NCBI RefSeq assembly: GCF_904063055.1
Contig: NZ_CAJFCN010000007.1
Coordinates: 186,001-250,000, forward strand
DNA length: 64,000 bases
Source: Pseudomonas paracarnis
GTDB lineage: Bacteria; Pseudomonadota; Gammaproteobacteria; Pseudomonadales; Pseudomonadaceae
Reading direction: 5' to 3'
Shown: positions 36,455-43,822 of the stretch, one piece after another
How positions within the stretch are numbered: the first letter of the stretch is position 1
Layout: each line of letters begins with the position of its first letter
Made by a program: the position numbers and the translations under genes
Notes under the pieces: model-generated
Database searches by the model: none
The model's input: the letters and a program-made list of their open reading frames with translations, nothing else
Told to the model about the DNA's origin: nothing

Positions 36455-37300
36455 GTGGAAAATCTGAGCCGCCAATTGATCGGGTACGTGAATCAGGCGC
36501 TGGTGGATGTCGAGGATGGACATCTGGCCCAAGCCCTGCTCAGCGGTTTCAACAGTCAAACCGCCGCGCTGGACACGTACTGCGAGACCTATGTCGACAT
36601 GACCTCCAGTAATTGGAGCGAGTCGTCACTGTGTACGTTCTTCTGTGGCTGGCGTAGCCCGGACGGCGCCGCCCATGCCGTCTCGAGCGTCATCGTGCGC
36701 ATCCTCCAGGAGTCGGCATCGTTGACGGATGACGCCCGGTTGAAAATGCTCGAAGCGGCGGCCCATTGTGGGGAGATCATTGTCGAGGACATCGGGCTGG
36801 GTGAAATGCATGGGCATCCGCACCATTCCAAGCTGTATTACCGCATGGCTTCGGCCATCTGCGGCTCCGATGATTGGCGCCTGCAAGACAAATTCCTCAA
36901 CCCGATTACCAAAGAGTTCTCCGGTTGGGTGGGGGAAAAACGCCCATTGGCGCCGCAACTCATCGAAGCGCTGGAAATGATGGCCATGACGGAGTTGTTC
37001 AATACCGGCGAATACAACCTGATGACCCCGCTATGGAAGCAGTGGTTGCGCGATGTACGGGGCTACAGCGCCGGTGAGGCCAGCCGCGTCGCAAGTTTTC
37101 TCAGCGTGCATTGCGGCAGCGTGGAAGCACGCCACTTCAAGCATGCCGCTGAGGCGTTGCGGCTGTATGCCAGCGCCACCGGGCAGGCCGTGGATTACGC
37201 GCGTATCGCACGGCTCTCCAGGGAGTACGTGGCCAGGGCCTGCGAACATCTGCAAAAGATGGCGTCGGTGCTCAAGTGCGAACAGCCCGCCTGGGATTGA
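36455..37300 (+). CDS. Haem-oxygenase-like diiron oxidase (HDO) 2
   Basis: A 281-residue paralogue of HDO 1, sharing the layout and the candidate ligands at matching positions: E111 (VEDIG), H124 (HPHHSKLYY), E180 (MTELFNTGE), H219, E224 and H227 (SVHCGSVEARHFKHA). It also has the same ICGSDDW/LCGDDQW and PLWKQWL/PLYSQWF blocks. Overall identity is low, so duplication is old or they are subunits with distinct roles. The start is GTG with AAAGGATATGAGCC upstream. It lies 24 bases after the aminotransferase and 48 bases before pepM. The two HDOs may act in sequence or as a heterodimer on an amino phosphonate. Confidence 0.75.
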   Translation: MENLSRQLIGYVNQALVDVEDGHLAQALLSGFNSQTAALDTYCETYVDMTSSNWSESSLCTFFCGWRSPDGAAHAVSSVIVRILQESASLTDDARLKMLEAAAHCGEIIVEDIGLGEMHGHPHHSKLYYRMASAICGSDDWRLQDKFLNPITKEFSGWVGEKRPLAPQLIEALEMMAMTELFNTGEYNLMTPLWKQWLRDVRGYSAGEASRVASFLSVHCGSVEARHFKHAAEALRLYASATGQAVDYARIARLSREYVARACEHLQKMASVLKCEQPAWD

Positions 37301-37348
37301 GGCTGTCCGATAACCCTTGTTGTGCCGCTGATAAGGAGCCTGAACCCT

Positions 37349-38239
37349 ATGATGGATACCGAAGCGCGCCGACGCCCTCTGTCGGCGCTGTTGGATAGCA
37401 ACCGTTGCCTGCGTGTACTCGAAGCCCATAGCCCGATATCGGCGTTGCTTGCGCAGCGCGCCAGGCTGGAAATCAGCCCAGGGCATACGGTGGGGTACGA
37501 CGCCATCTGGTCGAGTTCGCTGACCGACTCGACCCAGCGCGGGTTACCCGACATCGAAATCCTTTCGCCCAGTAACCGATTGCCGGGGATTCGCGAAATA
37601 TTCGATGTGTGCTCGCTGCCGCTGATATTCGATGCCGATACCGGCGGCAAGGCCGAACATTTCGCGATTCATATCAAGATGCTGGAGCGCGCGGGCGTCT
37701 CGGCGGTGGTGATCGAAGACAAGTGCGGCCTGAAGAAGAACTCACTCTTGGGCATCGAGGTCGACCAGGCGCAGGAGTCCATCGAGGCCTTTTGCGCCAA
37801 ACTCCAGGCCGGCTGTGCGAGTCGCACCGGCTCAGGGCTGATGATGATTGCCCGGTGTGAAAGCTTGATTCTGGATCGCGGCATGGAAGAGGCGATGGCG
37901 CGGTGCCTGGCGTATGTCGAGGCGGGGGCGGATGGCATCATGATCCACAGCCGCAAGCAGGATGGCCTGGAAATTCTGGAATTCGCCCGGCAGTTTCGCC
38001 TGCAGCGGCCCAGGGTACCGCTGATTTGTGTGCCGACCAGCTATGTTCACCTGAAGTTCGAGGTGCTGGAGCGAGCAGGTTTCAACGCGGTGATTTATGC
38101 CAATCACATGTTGCGCAGTGCCTACCTGGCCATGCGCGATACTGCCGTCGGCATACTCGCCAATGGCAGGACGCTGGAACTGGAGCCACGTTGCCTGGGC
38201 ATTGACGAGATACTCGACCTGGTGCCGGGCACGCGCTAG
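37349..38239 (+). CDS. pepM: Phosphoenolpyruvate phosphomutase
   Basis: A 296-residue PEP mutase of the isocitrate-lyase superfamily, which makes the C-P bond by rearranging phosphoenolpyruvate to phosphonopyruvate. The diagnostic EDK-x5-NS motif is exact (EDKCGLKKNS, residues 123-132). Others match too: LEAHSPISALLAQ, YDAIWSSSL, the Mg-binding LIFDADTGG at 92-100, MIARCESLI, GADGIMIHSRK, VPTSY and VIYANHMLRSAYLAM. This separates it from isocitrate and methylisocitrate lyases (KKCGH-type motif). ATG 37349 has AAGGAG about 10 bases upstream; a second ATG follows directly. It is the last gene of the operon; no strong hairpin follows, only a REP cluster from 38254. The operon has a lower-level A+T bias similar to its neighbours. 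Confidence 0.93.
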   Translation: MMDTEARRRPLSALLDSNRCLRVLEAHSPISALLAQRARLEISPGHTVGYDAIWSSSLTDSTQRGLPDIEILSPSNRLPGIREIFDVCSLPLIFDADTGGKAEHFAIHIKMLERAGVSAVVIEDKCGLKKNSLLGIEVDQAQESIEAFCAKLQAGCASRTGSGLMMIARCESLILDRGMEEAMARCLAYVEAGADGIMIHSRKQDGLEILEFARQFRLQRPRVPLICVPTSYVHLKFEVLERAGFNAVIYANHMLRSAYLAMRDTAVGILANGRTLELEPRCLGIDEILDLVPGTR

Positions 38240-38253
38240 TGCCCTGCGCGAGT

Positions 38254-38400
38254 CTGTGGGCAAATGCAGTGCGGGCTTGCTCGCGAAAGCGGTGGGTCAG
38301 CCGCTGCATCTGTAACTGCACCGCCGCTATCGCAGGCAAGCCAGCTCCCACATGACCGGTGTACTCGATCCAATGTGGGAGCTGGCTTGCCTGCGATAAC
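38254..38400. repeat. Composite REP cluster after pepM
   Basis: Three units: a CGGGCTTGCTCGCGAAAGCG type element at 38270-38292, then an inverted-tail pair ATCGCAGGCAAGCCAGCTCC at 38329 and GGAGCTGGCTTGCCTGCGAT at 38378. The last two are tail-to-tail, the reverse of the other pairs in the window. The stretch to the gdhA start at 38586 holds no gene. Confidence 0.85.
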
Positions 38401-38585
38401 GGCCTACCTGTTGGTGCAAAACTCAGAGTGAAATCCCCATTTAAGGGCAAAAGAAGGCAGTTATTTATACTTATTGCACCATTTAATTTCACAAAAGCGA
38501 CATTTTGCCCTGTCACGGTGCGAAACGAATTGATAAAGTCCGGCTCAATCTCCGTTTAACAACAATCAATTTGCCGAGACTGTTC

Positions 38586-39923
38586 ATGACCGAATCCGTC
38601 GATTCCTTCCTTGCCCGCCTCAAGAAACGCGACCCGGACCAACCGGAATTCCACCAGGCTGTAGAAGAAGTCCTGCGCAGCCTGTGGCCCTTTCTTGAAG
38701 CCAACCCGCACTATCTGAACTCGGGCATCCTGGAGCGCATCTGCGAGCCAGAGCGCGCGATCACGTTCCGGGTGTCGTGGGTGGATGACCACGGCAAGGT
38801 CCAGGTCAATCGCGGTTTCCGTATCCAGATGAACAGCGCCATTGGGCCCTACAAAGGTGGCTTGCGCTTCCACCCTTCGGTCAACCTGGGTGTGCTGAAA
38901 TTCCTCGCCTTCGAACAGACCTTCAAGAACTCCCTGACCTCGCTGCCCATGGGCGGCGGCAAAGGCGGCTCGGACTTCGACCCCAAGGGCAAGAGCGACG
39001 CCGAAGTGATGCGCTTCTGCCAGGCGTTCATGAGCGAGCTGTACCGCCATATCGGTGCGGACGTGGACGTACCGGCCGGTGATATCGGTGTGGGCGCACG
39101 GGAAATCGGCTTCCTGTTCGGCCAGTACAAACGCCTGAGTAACCAATTCACCTCAGTGCTGACCGGCAAGGGCATGACCTACGGCGGCAGCTTGATCCGT
39201 CCGGAAGCCACCGGTTTCGGCTGTGTGTATTTCGCCGAGGAAATGCTCAAACGCCAAAGTCAGCGCGTTGAAGGCAAGCGTGTGGCCGTGTCCGGCTCCG
39301 GTAACGTGGCGCAGTACGCGGCGCGCAAGGTCATGGACCTGGGCGGCAAGGTGATTTCCCTGTCGGACTCCGAAGGCACCCTGTACGCCGAAAGCGGGTT
39401 GACCGAAGAACAATGGTCGGCCCTGCTGGAGCTGAAAAACGTACAGCGCGGGCGTATCAGTGAGCTGGCCACACGTTTCGGCCTGGAGTTCCGCAAAGGC
39501 CAGGCGCCGTGGGAACTGGCCTGCGATATCGCACTACCTTGCGCCACCCAGAACGAACTCGACGCCGAAGCAGCGCGTACCTTGCTGCGCAACGGTTGCC
39601 TCTGCGTGGCCGAAGGCGCGAACATGCCGACCACGTTGGAGGCTGTGGATATCTTTATCGACGCGGGCATTCTGTTTGCACCGGGCAAGGCGTCCAATGC
39701 CGGTGGTGTGGCGGTGAGCGGTCTGGAAATGTCGCAAAACGCCATGCGCCTGCTGTGGACCGCAGGGGAGGTGGACAGCAAGCTGCACAACATCATGCAG
39801 TCGATCCACCATGCCTGCGTGCATTACGGTGAAGAAAACGGCCGTATCAACTACGTCAAGGGCGCCAACATCGCAGGCTTCGTGAAAGTGGCTGACGCGA
39901 TGCTGGCCCAAGGCATCGTTTAA
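38586..39923 (+). CDS. gdhA: NADP-specific glutamate dehydrogenase
   Basis: A 445-residue hexameric enzyme for reductive amination of 2-oxoglutarate. Conserved blocks: RVSWVDDHGKVQVNRGFRIQMNSAIGPYKGGLRFHPSVNLGVLKFLAFEQTFKNSLT, the catalytic lysine in LPMGGGKGGSDFDPKGKSD, the nucleotide fold VAVSGSGNVAQYAARKV, and AEGANMPTTLEA. The ATG at 38586 gives the conserved start MTESVDSFLARLKKRDP; the frame from 38505 covers the promoter region. The stop overlaps the convergent GreA/B-like gene by four bases. Confidence 0.96.
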   Translation: MTESVDSFLARLKKRDPDQPEFHQAVEEVLRSLWPFLEANPHYLNSGILERICEPERAITFRVSWVDDHGKVQVNRGFRIQMNSAIGPYKGGLRFHPSVNLGVLKFLAFEQTFKNSLTSLPMGGGKGGSDFDPKGKSDAEVMRFCQAFMSELYRHIGADVDVPAGDIGVGAREIGFLFGQYKRLSNQFTSVLTGKGMTYGGSLIRPEATGFGCVYFAEEMLKRQSQRVEGKRVAVSGSGNVAQYAARKVMDLGGKVISLSDSEGTLYAESGLTEEQWSALLELKNVQRGRISELATRFGLEFRKGQAPWELACDIALPCATQNELDAEAARTLLRNGCLCVAEGANMPTTLEAVDIFIDAGILFAPGKASNAGGVAVSGLEMSQNAMRLLWTAGEVDSKLHNIMQSIHHACVHYGEENGRINYVKGANIAGFVKVADAMLAQGIV

Positions 39924-40417
39924 ATCTCGGGTTCGACGCGTAACACTTCGATCAACTGATCGCCGACGGGGCGCTGCCACAGCACCTCGTCGCCCACGTG
40001 GGCGCCCAACAAAGCACGGCCCAGGGGCGAGCCCCAGTTGATCAAGCCTGCGTTGGCATCGGCCTGGTCTTCACCGACCAACTGGATGCGCTGCTGTTCG
40101 TCCTGCTCGTTGGCGAACGTGACCCAACTGCCGATCTGCACCTTGTCGGTGGACGTGGCCGGCGCGACCACCTGGGCACTCTGCACTCGTTGGTTGAAGT
40201 AGCGCAGGTCCCGCTCAAGATCCGCCTGGCGCTGTTTATCGGCCTGCTCACCCTTGGCGGCTTCGTCGCTGTGCTCCCCTTGCAACTGTGCCACCCTGGC
40301 CTGCAATTGCGCCAACCCTTGCGCGGTCAGGCGGTTAGGTTGCGCGCTGACCTGACGCTCCACCGGCTGATCAGCCTGGTCCGCCGCGTTATCTTCATTT
40401 ACAAAAGCTCGGCTCAT
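39920..40417 (-). CDS. GreA/GreB-like transcription elongation factor domain protein
   Basis: A 165-residue protein with a short N-terminal coiled coil (NRLTAQGLAQLQARVAQLQ) and a C-terminal GreA/GreB domain (VQIGSWVTFANEQDEQQRIQLVGEDQADANAGLINWGSPLGRALLGAHVGDEVLWQRP). Such proteins bind RNA polymerase's secondary channel. The coiled coil appears preceded by a polar acidic extension and it is not a canonical GreA or GreB, so a paralogous regulator is likely. AAGGAG lies 8 bases before the ATG at 40417. Its stop codon overlaps the end of convergent gdhA, so each gene's termination lies within the other. Confidence 0.85.
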   Translation of the reverse strand: MSRAFVNEDNAADQADQPVERQVSAQPNRLTAQGLAQLQARVAQLQGEHSDEAAKGEQADKQRQADLERDLRYFNQRVQSAQVVAPATSTDKVQIGSWVTFANEQDEQQRIQLVGEDQADANAGLINWGSPLGRALLGAHVGDEVLWQRPVGDQLIEVLRVEPEI

Positions 40418-40457
40418 GGCGTTCTCCTTCCTATGAAGGTTGGGCCACGTTCGCTGC

Positions 40458-40574
40458 CTGATCGTTCCCACGCTCCGCGTGGTAATGCATCCTGTGACGC
40501 TCCGCGTCACGACCTCGCGAGCGGACGCGGAGCGTCCAGGGCGGCATTCCCACGCAAAGCGTGGGAACGATCAG
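40458..40574. repeat. Palindromic intergenic repeat (GATCGTTCCCACGC family)
   Basis: Second full copy of the 24837 element: CCTGATCGTTCCCACGCTCC on the left, GCGTGGGAACGATCAG on the right, internal GGACGCGGAGCGTCC. The right end forms the stop codon of the next gene. Confidence 0.85.
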
Positions 40575-40927
40575 CGTGAGCGATAGGCTTTGGCGGCGTC
40601 ACGATCTTTTTCCTGCTGCCAATCGCGCTCGCGGTCGTCCCTGCGGTTTTCCTCGTAATCGCGCAGTTCCTGGCTCTCGCGCATGGCCTTGCACTGACGA
40701 AACCCATCTTCCCAGCCTTCGGCGTATGGCCGGTCTTTGAGGTAGCGTGGCACATTCTTGCGAAACGCCCCGGTAATCACCCCAGCGGCCTGGCGACCGC
40801 TGCTGCAACCGTCATCAAAACCATCGGCGAAGGCGGGTGGATAACCTTTGGCCAGCAATTCCTGATGGGTTGACTGGCAACCCGACAACCCCACCACCGC
40901 GCACAGCATGACCGCATACCGCCACAT
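40571..40927 (-). CDS. Small lipoprotein of unknown function
   Basis: A 118-residue protein with a lipoprotein signal peptide: MWRYAVMLCAVVGLSGC, lipobox LSGC with Cys17. The mature part has GFDDGCSSGRQAAG and YAEGWEDGFRQCKAMRE, a cysteine pair that could form a disulfide, and a highly charged C-terminal helix (RRDDRERDWQQEKDRDAAK). Likely anchored in the outer membrane. Widespread type in pseudomonads but I do not recognise a named family. The stop TGA at 40571 is made from the end of the palindromic repeat, so the C-terminus may have been altered by repeat insertion. Confidence 0.75.
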   Translation of the reverse strand: MWRYAVMLCAVVGLSGCQSTHQELLAKGYPPAFADGFDDGCSSGRQAAGVITGAFRKNVPRYLKDRPYAEGWEDGFRQCKAMRESQELRDYEENRRDDRERDWQQEKDRDAAKAYRSR

Positions 40928-41031
40928 GGCGTACTCCCTGGCCGTTTTACGGCTGATAAGGGAAGTCTAGAAGGGGATTTGTTGGGGCGGTGTGAAAGGC
41001 GGGTCAGAAAGTTGTGGGCCGAGTATAAAAC

Positions 41032-41117
41032 CTGTGAGAGCTGGCTTGCCTGCGATGGCGGTGCGTCAGTCACTTAAACCTTGGCTGATATACCGTATAT
41101 CGCGAGCAAGCCCGCAC
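41032..41117. repeat. Hybrid REP pair
   Basis: CTGTGAGAGCTGGCTTGCCT and, inverted, a different unit CGCGAGCAAGCCCGCACT. The two arms belong to different REP types, and pair imperfectly. It lies between the Lnb_N protein gene and the lipoprotein. Confidence 0.7.
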
Positions 41118-41124
41118 TCATTAA

Positions 41125-42978
41125 TCAGTAGTGGTACCACTTCAGCTCAAGCATCACTTCATTCACTGGCGTGGACAGGTGGCTGTATTCACGCTGGGCG
41201 CTCAAGCGCAGGCCCAGGTTGCGCGACAGTTCCCACTGCTGGTTGAGGCTGATGCTGCGCCGCACTTCGCCATTGGTGAAGAAATCCCCCTTGGCTTCCA
41301 GGCTCAGATTGCCCAACGGGTTTTTCCACAGCACGCCGGTATTGAACCCTGCCGCCGGGGAGATGGCTTCGCTGAAGTCGTTGTTGTGCTCCACGCGCAC
41401 GGTGCCGAGGGCGAAGCCGAGCATGTCGTCGGAGAGTTGCCAGGTGCCACCGGCGCCGCCGTTGACGTGGGCGACCAGGGTTTCGTCGTCGTGTTTGCCC
41501 GGCACCCGCTCCAGGCCGCCGGTGACTTGCCACGACCAAGGTTGCAGCAGCGCATTGCGTGGCGTCAGCGAGCGGATGGTGGCCAGGTCCAGTTGCTGGA
41601 GCTGCCAGTGATTGCCCTCGTACTGGCGCAATTTCATTTGCAGGATTTCGATCTGCGCGCCCAGGGGGAAGCCTTCGGCGTTGTCGTTGAGGTCGTGGTA
41701 GGCCATGCGCAGGCCGTATTCGCCGAAGGCTTTGTCGCCACGGGTGCCGATGCCGGCTTGCCAGGTGCGCGATTCGTGGCCGTTTTCCGGCAGGCCAGGC
41801 GGGGTGATTTTCAGGTCTGGTGCCGGGTTCTGGTTGATCGCGCGCAGCAGTTCGAAGCTGCGCTGGGAGCGTGTCGCGTCGCGCTCCAGGCCATTGGCGC
41901 GGTAGCGGCCCAGGCGGTAAGCAGCATCCACGATCAGTGCCTGGCGCTCGCGGGGCAGTGCTTTGAATGCCGGTTCCTGCAGTTGCTTTTGGTCGTCGCT
42001 GATTTTCAGCACCCACTGTTGCTCATCGCTATCGAGTGGCTTGGCGCGTTCCAGCAGTTCACGTTCACGGGAGGGGCGATAGTCGATCTTTTCCACCAGC
42101 CCTGCGTCTTTTACCGCTTTGACCGTGTCGGTAGGGATCGCGGTGAGTGGGAATTGCTCAGTCAAACGCAGGCCAGGGCGGGCCACTTGCAGCAGTTCGA
42201 GCAGGCGGTAGGAGCAGTTTTCGTCGAAGAAGAAGTAATCGAACTGGATCTGCTTGAGCTCCCACACGTGCTCGACCATACGCTTGGTCTCGACCTCGGT
42301 GAGATTCAAGCGGTATTCCCACAAATCGCGGTTTTCGAGGCTGCGGTATTCCGAGAGTTTCTCCTGATAGGGCACCAGGGCGAACAGGCCCGGATAACCG
42401 CCCATCAAGCCCTTCCAGGCATAGAGGATGCTGTTGTCGGAGCCTTCGATATAGGCGCCGAAGTTGATCGCATAGCTGAGCAGCGCGGTGTTGTTGCTTT
42501 GCACGTCGGCCTGGTCGATGCGCAGCAGGGTGTGGCCGAACATCGACGACGGGCTGTTGAGGTAGGCTGCCGGGAAGATCATCACCGCACTATGGGGCGC
42601 GACATCCTTGAACCACTGGGTGAACTCTTTGCACTCCAGGGCGGGCAGGTCGTTCAGTTGCAACTGGGCCTTGAGCCAGCGGGTGCGTGCGGGGTAGACG
42701 CATTGGGCGTGCTTTTCACCCAGGCTGGCCGGTGCATACAGCGCATCAACGGTGGCCTTGAGTTCGGCGTCCGGATGGTGCGCGCCATCGGGAGCGATGA
42801 AGAATTTCTTGTCGCTGACATAGCTGCGCCAGCCACTGATCTTGCCGGCTTCGTAGTGCCCCAGCGACAGCCAGAACGGATCATTGGCCAGTTGCTGCAA
42901 ACGTTGATCGTCGAGGTGCGGTGCCGCATGCAGCGGGGCGCAGGCGAAGAGAGCCAGGCAAGCGAGGCGTTTGAGCAT
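41125..42978 (-). CDS. DUF4105/Lnb_N-domain periplasmic protein with C-terminal beta-rich domain
   Basis: A 617-residue exported protein: signal peptide MLKRLACLALFACAPLHA, then a DUF4105 domain around residues 100-280 (APHSAVMIFPAAYLNSPSSMFGHTLLRI, SYAINFGAYIEGSDNSILYAWKGLMGGYPGLF, FFFDENCSYRLLELLQ). DUF4105 is now also called Lnb_N, after the lipoprotein intramolecular transacylase Lnb of Gram-positives; His in GHTLLRI and Cys in ENCSYRLL are plausible catalytic residues. The C-terminal third has alternating strands (LNQQWELSRNLGLRLSAQREYSH) ending in an aromatic-rich LELKWYHY, which resembles an outer-membrane barrel. Function in Pseudomonas is unknown. Confidence 0.82.
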   Translation of the reverse strand: MLKRLACLALFACAPLHAAPHLDDQRLQQLANDPFWLSLGHYEAGKISGWRSYVSDKKFFIAPDGAHHPDAELKATVDALYAPASLGEKHAQCVYPARTRWLKAQLQLNDLPALECKEFTQWFKDVAPHSAVMIFPAAYLNSPSSMFGHTLLRIDQADVQSNNTALLSYAINFGAYIEGSDNSILYAWKGLMGGYPGLFALVPYQEKLSEYRSLENRDLWEYRLNLTEVETKRMVEHVWELKQIQFDYFFFDENCSYRLLELLQVARPGLRLTEQFPLTAIPTDTVKAVKDAGLVEKIDYRPSRERELLERAKPLDSDEQQWVLKISDDQKQLQEPAFKALPRERQALIVDAAYRLGRYRANGLERDATRSQRSFELLRAINQNPAPDLKITPPGLPENGHESRTWQAGIGTRGDKAFGEYGLRMAYHDLNDNAEGFPLGAQIEILQMKLRQYEGNHWQLQQLDLATIRSLTPRNALLQPWSWQVTGGLERVPGKHDDETLVAHVNGGAGGTWQLSDDMLGFALGTVRVEHNNDFSEAISPAAGFNTGVLWKNPLGNLSLEAKGDFFTNGEVRRSISLNQQWELSRNLGLRLSAQREYSHLSTPVNEVMLELKWYHY

Positions 42979-43028
42979 GGGGGCTACTTAAGTCGGACGG
43001 AAAAAAAGACCCAAGGTGGGCGGGTCGA

Positions 43029-43062
43029 AAAAATAAAACCCGCGCCTCGAAAGGCGCGGGCA
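43029..43062 (-). terminator. Rho-independent terminator of the DUF3015 gene
   Basis: CCCGCGCCT-CGAA-AGGCGCGGG stem (9 bp) preceded on the plus strand by AAAAAATAAAA, giving a T-rich tail on the minus transcript. Confidence 0.85.
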
Positions 43063-43070
43063 GGTCGAGC

Positions 43071-43559
43071 TTAAGCCTGGGTTGCGTATTTCGCCAGACG
43101 GGCATCGCTTTTCAGTACAGCAATGGTGTTGTTGTGCACGTCGTCAGCGGTCACGTCAGCCTTGCTGAAGATCTGCTGGAAGTGCTCGTGGGTCACGGCC
43201 GCGAAGTGATCGCGATCTTCCGGCGCAACACCCAGTACCACCGCGTAGGTGGTCAGCGCTTCGCCGTTGCCTTTGGCCATGTCTTCGGACAGCTCGTTCA
43301 TCATGCCATTCATGGCAATCCAGGACTTGCCGCCGTAGGTCAGGGCGCTGTTGGTGCTGCAACCGTTGGTGCCCGAGGTCATGCCGAAGGTGGCGTTACC
43401 CGAAGTACCGTTGGTGGTGGAGGCGAGGAAGTGGGCCGGAGTACCGCGCTGGCCTTCGAACAACATGTTGCCCCAACCGCAGTTCGGGCCACCTGGTGCT
43501 TCTGCCATTGCATTGAGGGAGACGACGGTGAAGAGAGTACCAAGAAGGATCCGTTTCAT
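43071..43559 (-). CDS. DUF3015 exported protein
   Basis: A 162-residue periplasmic protein: signal peptide MKRILLGTLFTVVSLNAMA, then GPNCGWGNMLFEGQRGTPAHFLASTTNGTSGNATFGMTSGTNGC, which is the DUF3015 signature with two cysteines likely in a disulfide. The C-terminal half is helical (WIAMNGMMNELSEDMAKG, FAAVTHEHFQQIFSKADV). It is followed by its own strong terminator and is probably highly expressed. Function is unknown; family members occur in many pseudomonads as abundant secreted or periplasmic proteins. Confidence 0.9.
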   Translation of the reverse strand: MKRILLGTLFTVVSLNAMAEAPGGPNCGWGNMLFEGQRGTPAHFLASTTNGTSGNATFGMTSGTNGCSTNSALTYGGKSWIAMNGMMNELSEDMAKGNGEALTTYAVVLGVAPEDRDHFAAVTHEHFQQIFSKADVTADDVHNNTIAVLKSDARLAKYATQA

Positions 43560-43769
43560 AGCTTTGTTCTCTTTGTGTGCAAACCAATGGACAAGGGTTC
43601 AGGTGCTCAACGCACCCTAGGGGCCAGTTATTAGTCCAACCCGCGCAGTTTGGAGTTTAGGCACGTTCCCAGGGTTCCGTGTTTTTTTATAAACATTCAG
43701 TGGCGGGCGATTTTTTTGCAGGACGCGTGCGGTGGCTATGCTTTCCCGAAAGCGCGCCTTGCCAGAGCG

Positions 43770-43797
43770 CTCAACCGGGAGCCAGAATGCCCCATCT
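43770..43797 (+). promoter_or_regulatory. Possible sigma-32 promoter of the AsrA-type protease
   Basis: CCCCATCT at 43790 matches the heat-shock -10 consensus exactly and CTCAAC at 43770 is a weak -35, 14 bases apart. It lies about 26 bases upstream of the protease start, which has GTAAGGA before it. The P. aeruginosa homologue AsrA is stress induced. Confidence 0.4.
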
Positions 43798-43822
43798 GCC
43801 CCGCCTGATGTAAGGAAGCCCG

